From NCBI GenBank assembly GCA_025352885.1, contig JANXRZ010000294.1:1-35705 (forward strand): DNA of 35,705 nucleotides. The letters run 5' to 3'. A program made the position numbers and the translations under genes. Shown here piece after piece: positions 8,767 through 17,580 of the stretch (position 1 is its first letter; the number at the start of each line of letters is the position of its first letter). This DNA is from Pseudomonadota bacterium (GTDB lineage: Bacteria; Pseudomonadota; Gammaproteobacteria; Burkholderiales; SG8-39). Under the pieces are notes generated by a model. That model was not told where the DNA came from. It worked only from the letters and a program-made list of their open reading frames with translations, and did not search any database.

Positions 8767-11752
8767 GGCGCTTGCCCTCCTTGTCGTAAAACACGGGGTC
8801 GACGATCTTCATGGGCCTTAAGCGATCCCCATGGACGCACTGGATCGTATTGCCGTGCAGGCTCCTGCCGTCAGTGACGAGCGCAAGCGCAAAAGCCGTG
8901 CCGAGGTTCGGGCTGTAGTAACTGGACGTGATATGGCCGATCGACGGGCTGCCTTTTACGCTGTCGAATACCGATCGCGAGGCATCGGCCACCAGGTGCG
9001 AGCCTTCGGCCGCAACGAAGGACTTGTCTTCCGGCAGGAGACCGACCAGTTGCTTGCGGCCCGTCCGTGCGGTGTCCGCGCGAGCGAATGAGCGCTTGCC
9101 GATGAAATCCTTCTGCTTGGAAACCGCCCAGTCGAGCCCAAGGTCCAGGGGGGTCACGGTTCCATCCGTTTCCTGGCCGACGATGATGAAGCCTTTTTCC
9201 GCTCGCGCGACGTGCATCGTCTCGGTCCCGTATGGCGTGAGCCCATGCGGCGCGCCGGCCTGGATCACCGCCTGCCACATGGCAAGGCCGTGCCAGGAGG
9301 GCACGTTGATCTCGTAAGACAGTTCGCCATTGAAGCTGATACGAAACACGCGGGCCTGCATGCCTGCGACGAGTCCCTCACGAAACGTCATGAAGGGGAA
9401 TGCGCCGTTTGCGAAGTCCATGCCCGGCGCGAGCGACTGCAGGATCTTCCTCGCGTTCGGACCGACCACCGCGGTCGTGGCCCACTGCTCGGTGACCGAA
9501 GTGCAGTACACCTTGAGCTCGGGCCATTCGGTCTGCAGCCATTCCTCGAGCCAGTCGAGCACGCGCGCCGCGTTGCCCGTGGTGGTCGTCATGAGGAAGC
9601 GGTTCTCGGCCAGCCGCGCCGTGACGCCATCGTCCATCAGCATGCCGTCGGGCTTGCACATCAGGCCGTAGCGGCAGCTGCCCACCGGCAGCTTGGTCCA
9701 GGCGTTGGTATAGATGCGATTGAGGAACTCGGCTGAGTCCGCGCCTTGGATGTCGATCTTGCCCAGGGTCGTGGCATCCATGACACCGGCCGTGGTGCGT
9801 AGCGCCTTCGTCTCTCGTGCAACGGCCGCGTGCAGGTCTTCGCCCGCCTGCGGGAAATACCACGGCCGCTTCCATTGGCCGACGTCCTCGAAGACTGCTC
9901 CATTCGCGGCATGCCAGGGATGCATGGGCGTCGTGCGCACCGGATCGGACAGTGTTCCGCGATCGCGACCTGCGATGGCGCCGAAAGTGACCGGCGTAAA
10001 GGGCGGGCGGAAAGTCGTGGTGCCAATTTCAGGAATCGGCTTTTGCAAGGCATCGGCGAGGATGGCAAGACCGATCACGTTCGAAGTTTTCCCCTGATCG
10101 GTCGCCATGCCGGTGGTCGTGTAGCGCTTGGTGTGCTCGACCGAGCGAAATCCTTCACGGGCGGCCAGGCGGATATCGGGTTCCGTCACATCGTTCTGCA
10201 AATCGACGAAGTGCTTGCCCGGGAGCTGCATGCCGAGGAGCGACTGCACCGACCAGACCGGCATGAGGCGCAGGTCATCGACAGCAGGCACGGCTTGCGC
10301 TGTTTTCGACATCCCCAGCGCGGCGAGCGTTGCCGCTGCGGCTGCGGCGCCGTCAGCCAGTGCGCTCGCCAGCAAGGAGCGCCCATTCAGCGCGCCGGCA
10401 ACTTCAACGGCCTGGCGGCAGGAGGCAGGGAGGAAGCAGGCGAGCGTGTCGTCGTAGCGCAGGGCCCCGGCAGCCTGGCTGTAGAGGTGGACCGCCGGAC
10501 TGAGGCCTCCCGATACGAGAACGTGATCGCACTCGATGCGCACAAGGCCGGCGCCTTTCACGGGGCGCAGGTCGACGCTTTCTACGCGTTTCGAGCCGTG
10601 GGCAGTGGTGACCACGGAGCCTCGCAGCACGCGCACACCGGCTTGCGACGCCCGCCGCTCGAGTTCGGGACTGACTTCGCTTCGCGCGTCGATGATGGTC
10701 GGAAGGGTGCGCGTGGCTTCATGCGTTTCGATCGCCAGCGCAAACCCGTGGTCGTTGTTCACGAAAGCGGCGCCATTCTTGCCCAGCGTGACCGCGTACT
10801 GCGCCGCATAAGTGCAGGCCGCATTGGCCAGCACGATCCCTGGAAGGTCGTTGTTCCCGAACACGATCGGGCGTTCGTGCGCGCCCGTGGCAAGAATCAC
10901 GCGACGCGCGCGGAAGTGCCACAGCCTCTTCCTGGAAACGCCGGGTCGAGAGCCTGGCCCCAGATGGTCGGTGCGGCTCTCCACTGCCATCAGGTAGTTG
11001 TGGTCGTAATAGCCGAAGACCGAAGTGCGTTTCAGCACGAGCACATTCGGGAGACTGGCGAGTTCAGCTTCGGCCTTCGCTGCCCAGTCGCTGCCCGGCT
11101 GGCCGTCGATCTCCGCAGGTCGCTGAATCAGGCTGCCGCCGAGGGCGGGCGCCTCCTCGACCAAGACGGTGCGCGCGCCGCTGCGGGCAACACTCAGCGC
11201 TGCGCTCAATCCGGCCGGTCCCGCCCCGACGACCAGCACGTCGCAGTGCCAGTGCATGCGGTCGTAGGTATCCGGGTCGGGAGCCTCGGGTGCTACGCCA
11301 AGACCCGCCGCCTTGCGCAAGGCGGGCTCGTATACCGACTTCCAGAAGCCCTTCGGCCACATGAACGTCTTGTTGTAGAACCCCGCCACGAGTATGGACG
11401 AGGCCAGGCTGCTGATCGCGCGGAAATCGAAGTCGACACTCGGAAAGCAATTCACGCTGGCCGCGGAAAGACCCGCATAGAGCTCAATGCGGGTGGCGCT
11501 GAGGTTGGGCTCGGTGTACTCGCCACGCTCGAGCTGGACGATGGCGTTCGGTTCCTCGTTGCCCGCGCTGAGCACGCCGCGAGGACGGTGATATTTGAAG
11601 CTGCGGGCGACCAGATGGACGTCGTTGGCCAGGAGCGCCGAGGCGAGCGTGTCGCCCGCAACGCCTTTCACGGGCTTGCCGTTAAAGGTGAAGCCGATCG
11701 GCGCTTCACGATCGATTCGGCCGCCGGCGGCGAGGCGGGACGGGGCGCTCAT
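8750..11752 (-). CDS. soxA: Sarcosine oxidase, alpha subunit
   Basis: The 1000-residue subunit has the normal length. Residues about 15-100 form the ferredoxin-like Fer2_4 domain (FTFNGKPVKGVAGDTLASALL). A dinucleotide-binding domain follows (VVGAGPAGLSAALS near 175). The C-terminal 400 residues are a GcvT-like folate-binding domain (DATTLGKIDIQG near 657). In the complex this subunit binds NAD and tetrahydrofolate. The methyl carbon removed from sarcosine at the beta-subunit flavin is captured here as 5,10-methylene-tetrahydrofolate. The gene starts 7 bases after soxD and overlaps soxG. I see no frameshift or missing block. Confidence 0.95.
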   Translation of the reverse strand: MSAPSRLAAGGRIDREAPIGFTFNGKPVKGVAGDTLASALLANDVHLVARSFKYHRPRGVLSAGNEEPNAIVQLERGEYTEPNLSATRIELYAGLSAASVNCFPSVDFDFRAISSLASSILVAGFYNKTFMWPKGFWKSVYEPALRKAAGLGVAPEAPDPDTYDRMHWHCDVLVVGAGPAGLSAALSVARSGARTVLVEEAPALGGSLIQRPAEIDGQPGSDWAAKAEAELASLPNVLVLKRTSVFGYYDHNYLMAVESRTDHLGPGSRPGVSRKRLWHFRARRVILATGAHERPIVFGNNDLPGIVLANAACTYAAQYAVTLGKNGAAFVNNDHGFALAIETHEATRTLPTIIDARSEVSPELERRASQAGVRVLRGSVVTTAHGSKRVESVDLRPVKGAGLVRIECDHVLVSGGLSPAVHLYSQAAGALRYDDTLACFLPASCRQAVEVAGALNGRSLLASALADGAAAAAATLAALGMSKTAQAVPAVDDLRLMPVWSVQSLLGMQLPGKHFVDLQNDVTEPDIRLAAREGFRSVEHTKRYTTTGMATDQGKTSNVIGLAILADALQKPIPEIGTTTFRPPFTPVTFGAIAGRDRGTLSDPVRTTPMHPWHAANGAVFEDVGQWKRPWYFPQAGEDLHAAVARETKALRTTAGVMDATTLGKIDIQGADSAEFLNRIYTNAWTKLPVGSCRYGLMCKPDGMLMDDGVTARLAENRFLMTTTTGNAARVLDWLEEWLQTEWPELKVYCTSVTEQWATTAVVGPNARKILQSLAPGMDFANGAFPFMTFREGLVAGMQARVFRISFNGELSYEINVPSWHGLAMWQAVIQAGAPHGLTPYGTETMHVARAEKGFIIVGQETDGTVTPLDLGLDWAVSKQKDFIGKRSFARADTARTGRKQLVGLLPEDKSFVAAEGSHLVADASRSVFDSVKGSPSIGHITSSYYSPNLGTAFALALVTDGRSLHGNTIQCVHGDRLRPMKIVDPVFYDKEGKRRDGID

Positions 11753-11759
11753 CGGTTGC

Positions 11760-12038
11760 TCATTTCGCGACCGGCGGTGGCTCGCCGGGTTTGTAGACTG
11801 CGCTGATTTCGTGCGTCACCGTGTGGCGCGCGGCATTGAACCAGCGCCGGCAGCCTTGCGAATGCACCCAGCGCTCGAGGAAGACACCCTTGGGGTTGTC
11901 CCGCATGAAGAGGAAGTCCGCCCACTGGGCATCGGTCAGCGCATGCGGATCCTTGGGGTACGCGATATGCGCTTGGCCGCCGTAGGAGAACTCCATCTCC
12001 TCGCGCTCGCCGCACCACGGGCACTTGATGAGCAGCAT
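11760..12038 (-). CDS. soxD: Sarcosine oxidase, delta subunit (zinc-binding)
   Basis: This 92-residue subunit has the canonical zinc ligands C6, C9, H59 and C63 (IKCPWCGE at the start, WVHSQGC later), matching the positions I recall from structures of the enzyme. The true start is ATG 12038, because the preceding gene stops with TAA sharing one base (TAATG). An upstream in-frame extension to 12206 is only antisense to nothing useful and lacks family similarity. SoxD is structural and needed for assembly of the four-subunit oxidase. Order B-D-A-G is the classical one. Confidence 0.95.
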   Translation of the reverse strand: MLLIKCPWCGEREEMEFSYGGQAHIAYPKDPHALTDAQWADFLFMRDNPKGVFLERWVHSQGCRRWFNAARHTVTHEISAVYKPGEPPPVAK

Positions 12039-13288
12039 TAGTGGGCCACGGCCGCGGCGCCGTGCTCGTCGATCAGGGCGCCGCTGGTAAACCGGTCGAG
12101 CGAAAAGGCCGCGTTCAGCGGGTGAGGCTCGCCCGTTGCGATCGTATGCGCGAAGACCCAGCCCGAGCCCGGCGTTGCCTTGAAGCCGCCGGTGCCCCAG
12201 CCGCAATTGATGAACAGCCCGCCGACCGGTGTCTTGGACACGATCGGCGATGCGTCTGGACAGACATCGACGATGCCGCCCCAGGTCCGCAGCATCCGCA
12301 CGCGGCTGAAGATGGGGAACAACTCGATCAGTGCCGCCATCTGGTGCTCGATGATATGGAACGACCCGCGCTGGCTGTAGGAGTTGAACGAGTCGATGCC
12401 CGCGCCGATGACGAGCTCACCCTTGTCCGACTGGCTCAGGTACACGTGAACCGCATTCGACATGACGACGCACGGGTGGATCGGCTTGATCGGCTCGGAC
12501 ACGAGCGCCTGCAAAGGATGGCTTTGCAGCGGCAGGCGGATGTCGGCCATCGAGGCAAGCACCGAAGAATGACCGGCCGCAACGATCCCGATCTTGTTCG
12601 CCATGATGGTGCCGCGCGTGGTGCGAACCCCGGTGACCTTGCCATCCTCCCTCATGATGCCGGTCACTTCGCAGTTCTGGATGATGTCCACGCCGAGGCT
12701 GTCGGCCGCCCGCGCGTAGCCCCATGCAACCGTGTCGTGCCTGGCAGTGCCCGCCCGTCGTTGCAGCGTGGCGCCAAGGACCGGGTAACGCGCCGTCTTC
12801 GAGATATCGATGATCGGGCAGAAAGCCTTCACCTGCTCGGGCGTGAGCCATTCGCCGTCGATGCCGTTCAGGCGGTTGGCTTCTACGCGGCGGATGCTCT
12901 CCCGCACATCGGCCTGGTTATGCGCGAGGTTGATGACGCCGCGCTGGCTGAACATGAGGTTGATGTTCAGGTCTTCGTTCAGGCCTTCCCAGAGCTTGAG
13001 CGCATGCTCATAGAGCGCGCCGCTCTCGTTCCAGAGGTAATTCGACCGGATGATGGTGGTGTTGCGCCCGGTATTGCCGCCGCCGATCCAGCCTTTTTCG
13101 AGAACCGCGACGTCGGTCAGTCCGTGGTTCTTCGCCAGGTAATACGCGGTCGCCAGGCCATGCCCGCCGCCGCCGATGACGATGGCGTCATAACTCGGTT
13201 TGGGCGAAGCATCGCGCCAGAACGGCTTCCACTCCGTGTGGCCGGAGAAGGCGTTCTGGATGAGGCTGAGGAGAGAGAAGCGCTGCAT
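12038..13288 (-). CDS. soxB: Sarcosine oxidase, beta subunit
   Basis: The 416-residue flavoprotein demethylates sarcosine to glycine and contains the oxidase site. Residues 34-46 hold the dinucleotide motif ([13 protein letters not shown]). H184 in [10 protein letters not shown] corresponds to the histidine that carries covalent FMN in this family. I chose ATG 13288 (MQRFSLLSL) because it matches the usual SoxB N-terminus and has AGGAC about 8 bases upstream; an in-frame ATG at 13318 would add ten residues. It is the first gene of a seven-gene minus-strand unit. It diverges from an AraC-type regulator across about 104 bases, so the operon promoter and operator should lie at 13289-13392. Confidence 0.95.
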   Translation of the reverse strand: MQRFSLLSLIQNAFSGHTEWKPFWRDASPKPSYDAIVIGGGGHGLATAYYLAKNHGLTDVAVLEKGWIGGGNTGRNTTIIRSNYLWNESGALYEHALKLWEGLNEDLNINLMFSQRGVINLAHNQADVRESIRRVEANRLNGIDGEWLTPEQVKAFCPIIDISKTARYPVLGATLQRRAGTARHDTVAWGYARAADSLGVDIIQNCEVTGIMREDGKVTGVRTTRGTIMANKIGIVAAGHSSVLASMADIRLPLQSHPLQALVSEPIKPIHPCVVMSNAVHVYLSQSDKGELVIGAGIDSFNSYSQRGSFHIIEHQMAALIELFPIFSRVRMLRTWGGIVDVCPDASPIVSKTPVGGLFINCGWGTGGFKATPGSGWVFAHTIATGEPHPLNAAFSLDRFTSGALIDEHGAAAVAH

Positions 13289-13344
13289 GCGGGAAGTCCT
13301 GCCCCGGATGCTATTCATTGCCTTAGCCGATCACTTTCATTTAA

Positions 13345-13371
13345 GCGACAGAATGTTTAACCTATCCGACA
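13345..13371. promoter_or_regulatory. Direct-repeat candidate operator between soxB and the GATase1/AraC regulator
   Basis: The motif GCGACA at 13345-13350 recurs as CCGACA at 13366-13371, a 21-base period or two helical turns. This is the usual spacing for tandem AraC half-sites. It lies in the only untranslated space shared by the divergent regulator and the sox unit, next to an AT-richer stretch (TTTCATTTAAG, then GAATGTTTAACC) that could hold the promoters. Assigned by position and spacing only. Confidence 0.4.
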
Positions 13372-13392
13372 AGCCGCAACACGGGGAGTGGC

Positions 13393-14397
13393 ATGCGCAG
13401 AAATAGCAGGGCAGTGAAGCCGGGAGGGGTCGTGGCACAAGCGCGAAAGCTGCGGGTGGGCTTCGTGCTCGCGCCGAGATTTACGCTCACCGCCTTTGCG
13501 GGGTTTGTCGATGCCCTGCGGCTGGCCGCCGACGACGGGGACCGCAGCCGGCCGATCTCGATCGAGTGGGCCGTGCTGGGCGAGAAGGGGGCGGCGGTCC
13601 CTTCGAGTTGCGGCGCCGAGGTCCAGCCCGGGGCGCCGATGGAACATGCGGCGCACTTCGACTACATCGTCGTGGTGGGCGGTCTCCTGCATGGCGGCCA
13701 GAAGGTCGTCCCGGGAACTTATCCCTTCCTCAAGGCAGCGGCCCGCGCGGGCGTTGTGCTCGTGGGGCTGTGCACCGGCTCGTTCATCCTGGCCCGGGCG
13801 GGCCTGCTGGAAGGGCATGTAGCTTGCGTCAGCTGGTTTCATCGGGAGGAATTCGCGGCTGAGTTCCCGGACCAGCGCATGATCACCAACCGCATGTTCA
13901 TCGTCGACCGGGATCGCCTGACTTGCGCCGGCGGCACGAGCGTCGTCCACCTTGCCGCGCACCTCATCGAAAAGCATTGCGGCCGGGCCCTGGCGAACAA
14001 GAGTTTGCGCATCCTCATCGAGGACCAGCCCTTACCCTCCAACACCCCGCAGCCCGAATCGGTGGTCACCCGGCAGGCGCACGACACGCTCGTGCGCCAG
14101 GCGATGCTGCTGATCGAGCAGAAGCTCGGGCAGCCCGATCCGCTCACGACTGTCTCGGAGGCCCTTGGGATCAGCATGCGCCAGCTCGAGCGCAAATTTG
14201 TTGCGGATGTGGGCATCACACCGCGCGACTACCGCCTGCACCTGCGACTGGCGCGTGCCCGCTGGATGATCGAGCACACGGACCTTTCGGTCACCGATGT
14301 CGGTTTCGAGTGCGGGTTCGGGGACTGCTCGCACTTTTCGCGTGCATTCACCGGCCACTTCAAGGTGCGGCCCTCGAGCCTGCGGCGGTCGCCTTGA
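13393..14397 (+). CDS. GlxA/GbdR-like transcriptional regulator (GATase1 domain plus AraC HTH), probable sarcosine regulator
   Basis: The protein has 334 residues. Residues about 20-200 form the DJ-1/PfpI-like GATase1 sensor domain, with the nucleophile-elbow-like GLC127TGSF. The C-terminal 100 residues hold two helix-turn-helices: DPLTTVSEALGISMRQLERKF near 250, then VTDVGFECGFGDCSHFSRAF near 300. This architecture is that of GbdR, CdhR and SouR, which in Pseudomonas sense glycine betaine, carnitine and sarcosine. The divergent position next to soxB points to a SouR-like role activating the sox operon. The start is supported by GGGGAG 4 bases before ATG 13393. The ligand is inferred from context, not from residues. 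Confidence 0.9.
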   Translation: MRRNSRAVKPGGVVAQARKLRVGFVLAPRFTLTAFAGFVDALRLAADDGDRSRPISIEWAVLGEKGAAVPSSCGAEVQPGAPMEHAAHFDYIVVVGGLLHGGQKVVPGTYPFLKAAARAGVVLVGLCTGSFILARAGLLEGHVACVSWFHREEFAAEFPDQRMITNRMFIVDRDRLTCAGGTSVVHLAAHLIEKHCGRALANKSLRILIEDQPLPSNTPQPESVVTRQAHDTLVRQAMLLIEQKLGQPDPLTTVSEALGISMRQLERKFVADVGITPRDYRLHLRLARARWMIEHTDLSVTDVGFECGFGDCSHFSRAFTGHFKVRPSSLRRSP

Positions 14398-14445
14398 GAC
14401 CGCTTCGCTAAAGTGCATAAAGATGTCGCATATAAACCAAACGCG

Positions 14446-14468
14446 GAGGGTCGCTTTAGTTAAGCTGG
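14446..14468. repeat. Short repeat unit, copy 1
   Basis: The ten bases GAGGGTCGCT, then TT, then the eleven bases AGTTAAGCTGG occur here. They recur at 20302-20322 without the TT. The copy lies upstream of one Bug gene. Read on the minus strand it also spells Gln-Leu-Asn-stop, as does the end of the Bug gene at 20310, so a decayed gene end is possible. Confidence 0.4.
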
Positions 14469-14499
14469 CTTTGGTTGAGCCCCTTACAAAAGGATCTGC

Positions 14500-15465
14500 A
14501 TGAGGAAAGTCCTGTTGGCCGCGCTGTGGGGCGCTTTCGCTGCGTCGGCCTTTGCGCAATTCCCGGACAAGCCCATCAAGGTCGTGGTCGCCTGGCCGCC
14601 CGGCTCGCCGACGGACAGCGTTGCGCGCATTGTTTCCGAGCGGTTGTCGCAGCGGCTCGGCCAGCCGGTCACGGTGGACAATCGCCCAGGGGCGAACGGG
14701 ACGATCGGGACGACGTATGTCGCGAAATCGGCGCCGGACGGTTACACGCTGGTGTTCGCAACGGCCGACACGCACTCGATCAATCCGCATGTGTACAAGG
14801 CGCTGCAGTACGATGCGATGAAAGGCTTCGAGCCGATTTCCCTGGTGGGCGTGGTCAACTTCCTGCTCGTTGCCCGACCGAATTTCGAATACCCGGACCT
14901 TCAGTCGCTGGTGGCGGCGGCAAAGCAGAATCCCGGCAAGATCTCCTATGGAACCTGGGGCACGGGCAGCACCGCGCATGTGGCCTTCGCTTTGCTCGAG
15001 CAAGCGGCGGGCATCCAGATGCTCCATGTGCCGTTCCAGGGTTCCGCGCCCGCAATGAACGCAATCATGGGCTCGCAGGTCGACGTCATGGTTACAGGCG
15101 CGCCGACGACCGCGGACACCAATCGCAAGGCAGGCAAGATCAAAGTGCTCGGCATCAGCGCACCGCAGCGGGCTGCCGCCTTGCCCGACGTGCGCACGTA
15201 TGCAGAACAAGGCGTATCCGACGCTCAGGCGGGTTCGTGGTACGGCTACCTTGCGCCCGCCGGCATCCCGCCAGCGGTGCGGGACCGCCTCGCCAACGAG
15301 ATCATCGCCATCGTGAAGACACCCGAGATCGCGCAACGCATCACCGGATTCGGCTGGACGGTGGTCGGCAACACGCCGGCCGAATTCTCGACCTTCATGC
15401 GCTCGGAACTGGATCGCTATGGCAAGGTGATCAAGACGCGCGGCATAACGCTCGACACCCCCTGA
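14500..15465 (+). CDS. Tripartite tricarboxylate transporter substrate-binding protein (Bug/TctC family)
   Basis: This is a periplasmic receptor of 321 residues. The signal peptide is clear (MRKVLLAALWGAFAASAFAQ). The mature protein begins FPDKPIKVVVAWPPGSPTD, the Bug hallmark. Further family text includes VDNRPGANGTIGT near 67, SAPDGYTL near 82 and the PFQGSAPAMNAIMGSQVD ligand loop near 178. AAAGGA 7 bases before ATG 14500 supports the start. No TctA or TctB membrane gene lies nearby, as is common for Bug genes in Burkholderiales. The M19-like gene follows after 17 bases, suggesting co-transcription. Bug ligands are small carboxylates or amino-acid-like acids; this one is unknown. Confidence 0.93.
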   Translation: MRKVLLAALWGAFAASAFAQFPDKPIKVVVAWPPGSPTDSVARIVSERLSQRLGQPVTVDNRPGANGTIGTTYVAKSAPDGYTLVFATADTHSINPHVYKALQYDAMKGFEPISLVGVVNFLLVARPNFEYPDLQSLVAAAKQNPGKISYGTWGTGSTAHVAFALLEQAAGIQMLHVPFQGSAPAMNAIMGSQVDVMVTGAPTTADTNRKAGKIKVLGISAPQRAAALPDVRTYAEQGVSDAQAGSWYGYLAPAGIPPAVRDRLANEIIAIVKTPEIAQRITGFGWTVVGNTPAEFSTFMRSELDRYGKVIKTRGITLDTP

Positions 15466-15482
15466 TCCGAAGAGACCTCCAA

Positions 15483-16514
15483 GTGACCGAACCCGTATCC
15501 GAATCTGTATCCATCAGCGAAAAAGCCCGTTCCCTTTACCGGTCGTCATTGGTGTGGGATATGACCGTGCCGTACGGCATGCAGCATGCGACCGACGGCA
15601 TCACGCTGCCGCGTTTCAGGAAGGCCGGTTTTGGCCTCGTCTCCCTCACGCTCGGCGGCGACAAGACCTTCGGCCCCGAGACGGCGCTAGCCAACATCGG
15701 CAAGGTCTATGCGGTCTGCGCAAAGCATCCCGAACTCTACGTGCTGGTGAAAGGAATCGATGACGTCGATCGCGCGCACAAGGAGGGCAAGCTCGCGATC
15801 ACGATCAATTTCCAGGGCACCAACGTGCTCGCGAACGACTTGGGCCTCGTCGAAGTGTTCTACCGCCTGGGCGTGCGCCACATGCTGATGGCGTACAACC
15901 AGAAGAACCTCGTTGGCGACGGTTGTGCGGAGCGCACGGATGCCGGCCTGTCGAGGTTTGGCCTCGCGATGATCAAGGAAATGAACCGGGTCGGCATGCT
16001 GGTCGACGGCACGCATACCGGCTACCGGACGAGCATGGAAGCCATGGAGGCGAGCACCTCGCCCTGTATTTTTTCGCATTGCTGCGCGTACTCGGTTTTT
16101 CCGCACTACCGCAACATCAAGGACGATCAGATCAAGAAGTGCGCCGAGACGGGCGGCGTCATCGGCGTCAACGGCCTGGGAGAATTCATCGACGACATGG
16201 AGGCGACGAGTGAATCGATGTTCCGGCACCTCGACCACATCGTGAGCGTTGTGGGGGCGAAGCACGCTGGCATCGGCCTTGACTACGTAAAGGACGTGGC
16301 GGGCTTCTGGAAGTACGTCGACGACAATCCGGAGGCCTGGCCTGACAACCAGGGCAAGGCAAACCGGCACACCAAGTTCGTGCAGCCCGAGCAGATCGAG
16401 GACCGGCCGAACTTATGCTTAGAAAAAACTATTCCGAGGCCGACATTCGCGGCATCCTCGGGGGCAACTTTCACCGCGTGTGCAAACAGGTGTGGAAGTA
16501 AAACCGATCACTAG
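15483..16514 (+). CDS. M19 membrane-dipeptidase-like protein with C-terminal frameshift
   Basis: The start is GTG 15483 just after the Bug gene; no upstream ATG fits and the SD is weak. The fold is that of renal dipeptidase, with INFQGTN near 109, LMAYNQKNLVGDGCAE near 135, MNRVGMLVDGTHTG near 167 and FSHC near 197. The metal-site H-x-D after the first Asp is T28-x-P30, and the usual Glu is Q111, so ordinary dinuclear zinc chemistry is doubtful. From codon 308 (16404) the frame goes wrong: the normal ending (SEADIRGILGGNF and so on to VCKQVWK, stop 16499-16501) is read in the other frame beginning at 16406. One base appears to be missing. As written the protein ends at 16514 with an unrelated tail. 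Confidence 0.82.
   Translation: MTEPVSESVSISEKARSLYRSSLVWDMTVPYGMQHATDGITLPRFRKAGFGLVSLTLGGDKTFGPETALANIGKVYAVCAKHPELYVLVKGIDDVDRAHKEGKLAITINFQGTNVLANDLGLVEVFYRLGVRHMLMAYNQKNLVGDGCAERTDAGLSRFGLAMIKEMNRVGMLVDGTHTGYRTSMEAMEASTSPCIFSHCCAYSVFPHYRNIKDDQIKKCAETGGVIGVNGLGEFIDDMEATSESMFRHLDHIVSVVGAKHAGIGLDYVKDVAGFWKYVDDNPEAWPDNQGKANRHTKFVQPEQIEDRPNLCLEKTIPRPTFAASSGATFTACANRCGSKTDH
16404..16501 (+). other. Out-of-frame C-terminus of the M19-like gene (one base missing)
   Basis: Read from 16406 the codons give AELMLRKNYSEADIRGILGG and then NFHRVCKQVWK before TAA. This is the normal end of M19 proteins, continuing from PEQIED at 16386-16403. Only two bases (CG at 16404-16405) stand where one codon is needed. 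This is either a sequencing or assembly slip or a real recent mutation. Confidence 0.85.
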
Positions 16515-16526
16515 ACGGAGGGATCC

Positions 16527-17564
16527 ATGAAGCGCAGAGAATTCGTAGGGGCGGGGCTGGCGATGGCGGGGGCCGGAATGCTCGGCGTGCCGAGCGCACA
16601 GGCGCAGTCGAAGCAGATCGTCGTGATGAACTGGGGCGGCGACTGGAACGACCGCACGGTGAAGCACATCGAGACGCCGCTGCTCGAGAAGAAAGGCTGG
16701 ACCATCGTGCGCGAGCTGGGTGAACAGCCGCCGCGGCTCACCAAGGTCATTGCGGAGAAGCGGCTTCCCCGCGGCTCGGTGGACATCGTCCACTTGGGCG
16801 AGGCCGAGGCTTACACCCTGTTCGCGCAGGACGCGCTCGAGACGCTCGACTATTCCAAGATCCCCAACGCGTCCACGATGATCGCCTCGATGAAGCGGCC
16901 CTATTTTGAGCCCTGGCTCTATTCGGCGTGGGAGATCGTCTACAACCCCGACCGGATCAAGGAAACCGTCACCGGCTACGCGGACATGTGGAACCCGAAG
17001 TACGCCGGCAAGATCGGCGTGATGGATTCGAACTTCGCCAACGCCATGCAGACCGCCAGCGTCGTCGCCTCCGGCAAGATGAATGACTTCGCCGGCGCCA
17101 AGAAAATGCTGCTCGAGTGGAAGAAGGCTGTGCAGCCCAAGGTTTACCCCTCGCACCAGCAAGCCCAGTCGGCGATCAAATCCGACGAGATCTGGATGCT
17201 GGCGAATTTCCGGGCCCGAGGCCTGCAGTGGGCCAAAGACGGCACTAAGGTGCAGACGGTCTATCCGAAGGAAGGCGGGATCTATCAGGTGTTCGGCGCG
17301 GTGATGCCCAAGCGTGCGATCAACAAGGACGGCGCGTATGCCTACCTGAATGCGCTGCTCGATCCGGTCGCCCTGGCCGGGTTGTGCGCAGATAATTTCT
17401 ACACGCCTCCGACTACCGCTGTGGTGATTCCGGGTGACGTAGGCGCAAAGATCGCCTTCTCGGACAAGCAGAAGTCGACGCTGCACCACTGGGACCAGGA
17501 TTTCTGGGCGAAAAATATCTCCACCTGGATGGACTGGTGGAAGAAGGACTTCCTGGCAACCTGA
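16527..17564 (+). CDS. ABC transporter periplasmic binding protein, PotD-like (spermidine/putrescine type)
   Basis: The 345-residue secreted receptor has a twin-arginine-like leader: MKRREFVGAG, a hydrophobic stretch, then PSAQAQS (cleavage near residue 26). The mature part starts KQIVVMNWGGDWND, the usual bacterial solute-binding family opening. Family text includes VDIVHLGEAEAYTL near 88 and FEPWLYSAWEIVYNPDRI near 128. GGAGGGATCC directly before ATG 16527 is a good ribosome site. Two permeases and an ATPase follow, so the importer is complete. PotD-like receptors take polyamines, but many homologues take betaines, opines or other amines. Given the neighbours, an N-methylated amino acid derivative is a reasonable guess. 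Confidence 0.92.
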   Translation: MKRREFVGAGLAMAGAGMLGVPSAQAQSKQIVVMNWGGDWNDRTVKHIETPLLEKKGWTIVRELGEQPPRLTKVIAEKRLPRGSVDIVHLGEAEAYTLFAQDALETLDYSKIPNASTMIASMKRPYFEPWLYSAWEIVYNPDRIKETVTGYADMWNPKYAGKIGVMDSNFANAMQTASVVASGKMNDFAGAKKMLLEWKKAVQPKVYPSHQQAQSAIKSDEIWMLANFRARGLQWAKDGTKVQTVYPKEGGIYQVFGAVMPKRAINKDGAYAYLNALLDPVALAGLCADNFYTPPTTAVVIPGDVGAKIAFSDKQKSTLHHWDQDFWAKNISTWMDWWKKDFLAT

Positions 17565-17580
17565 GAGAGCCGGGGGCTGA

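Noticed and set aside
9830-11806. A 658-codon plus-strand open frame
   Set aside because: It lies opposite soxA, which is certain. The composition is that of a shadow frame.
16404-16514. Programmed frameshifting in the M19-like gene
   Set aside because: There is no slippery heptamer at 16398-16410 and no clear stimulatory structure. The second M19-like gene has no such feature, so error or mutation is simpler.
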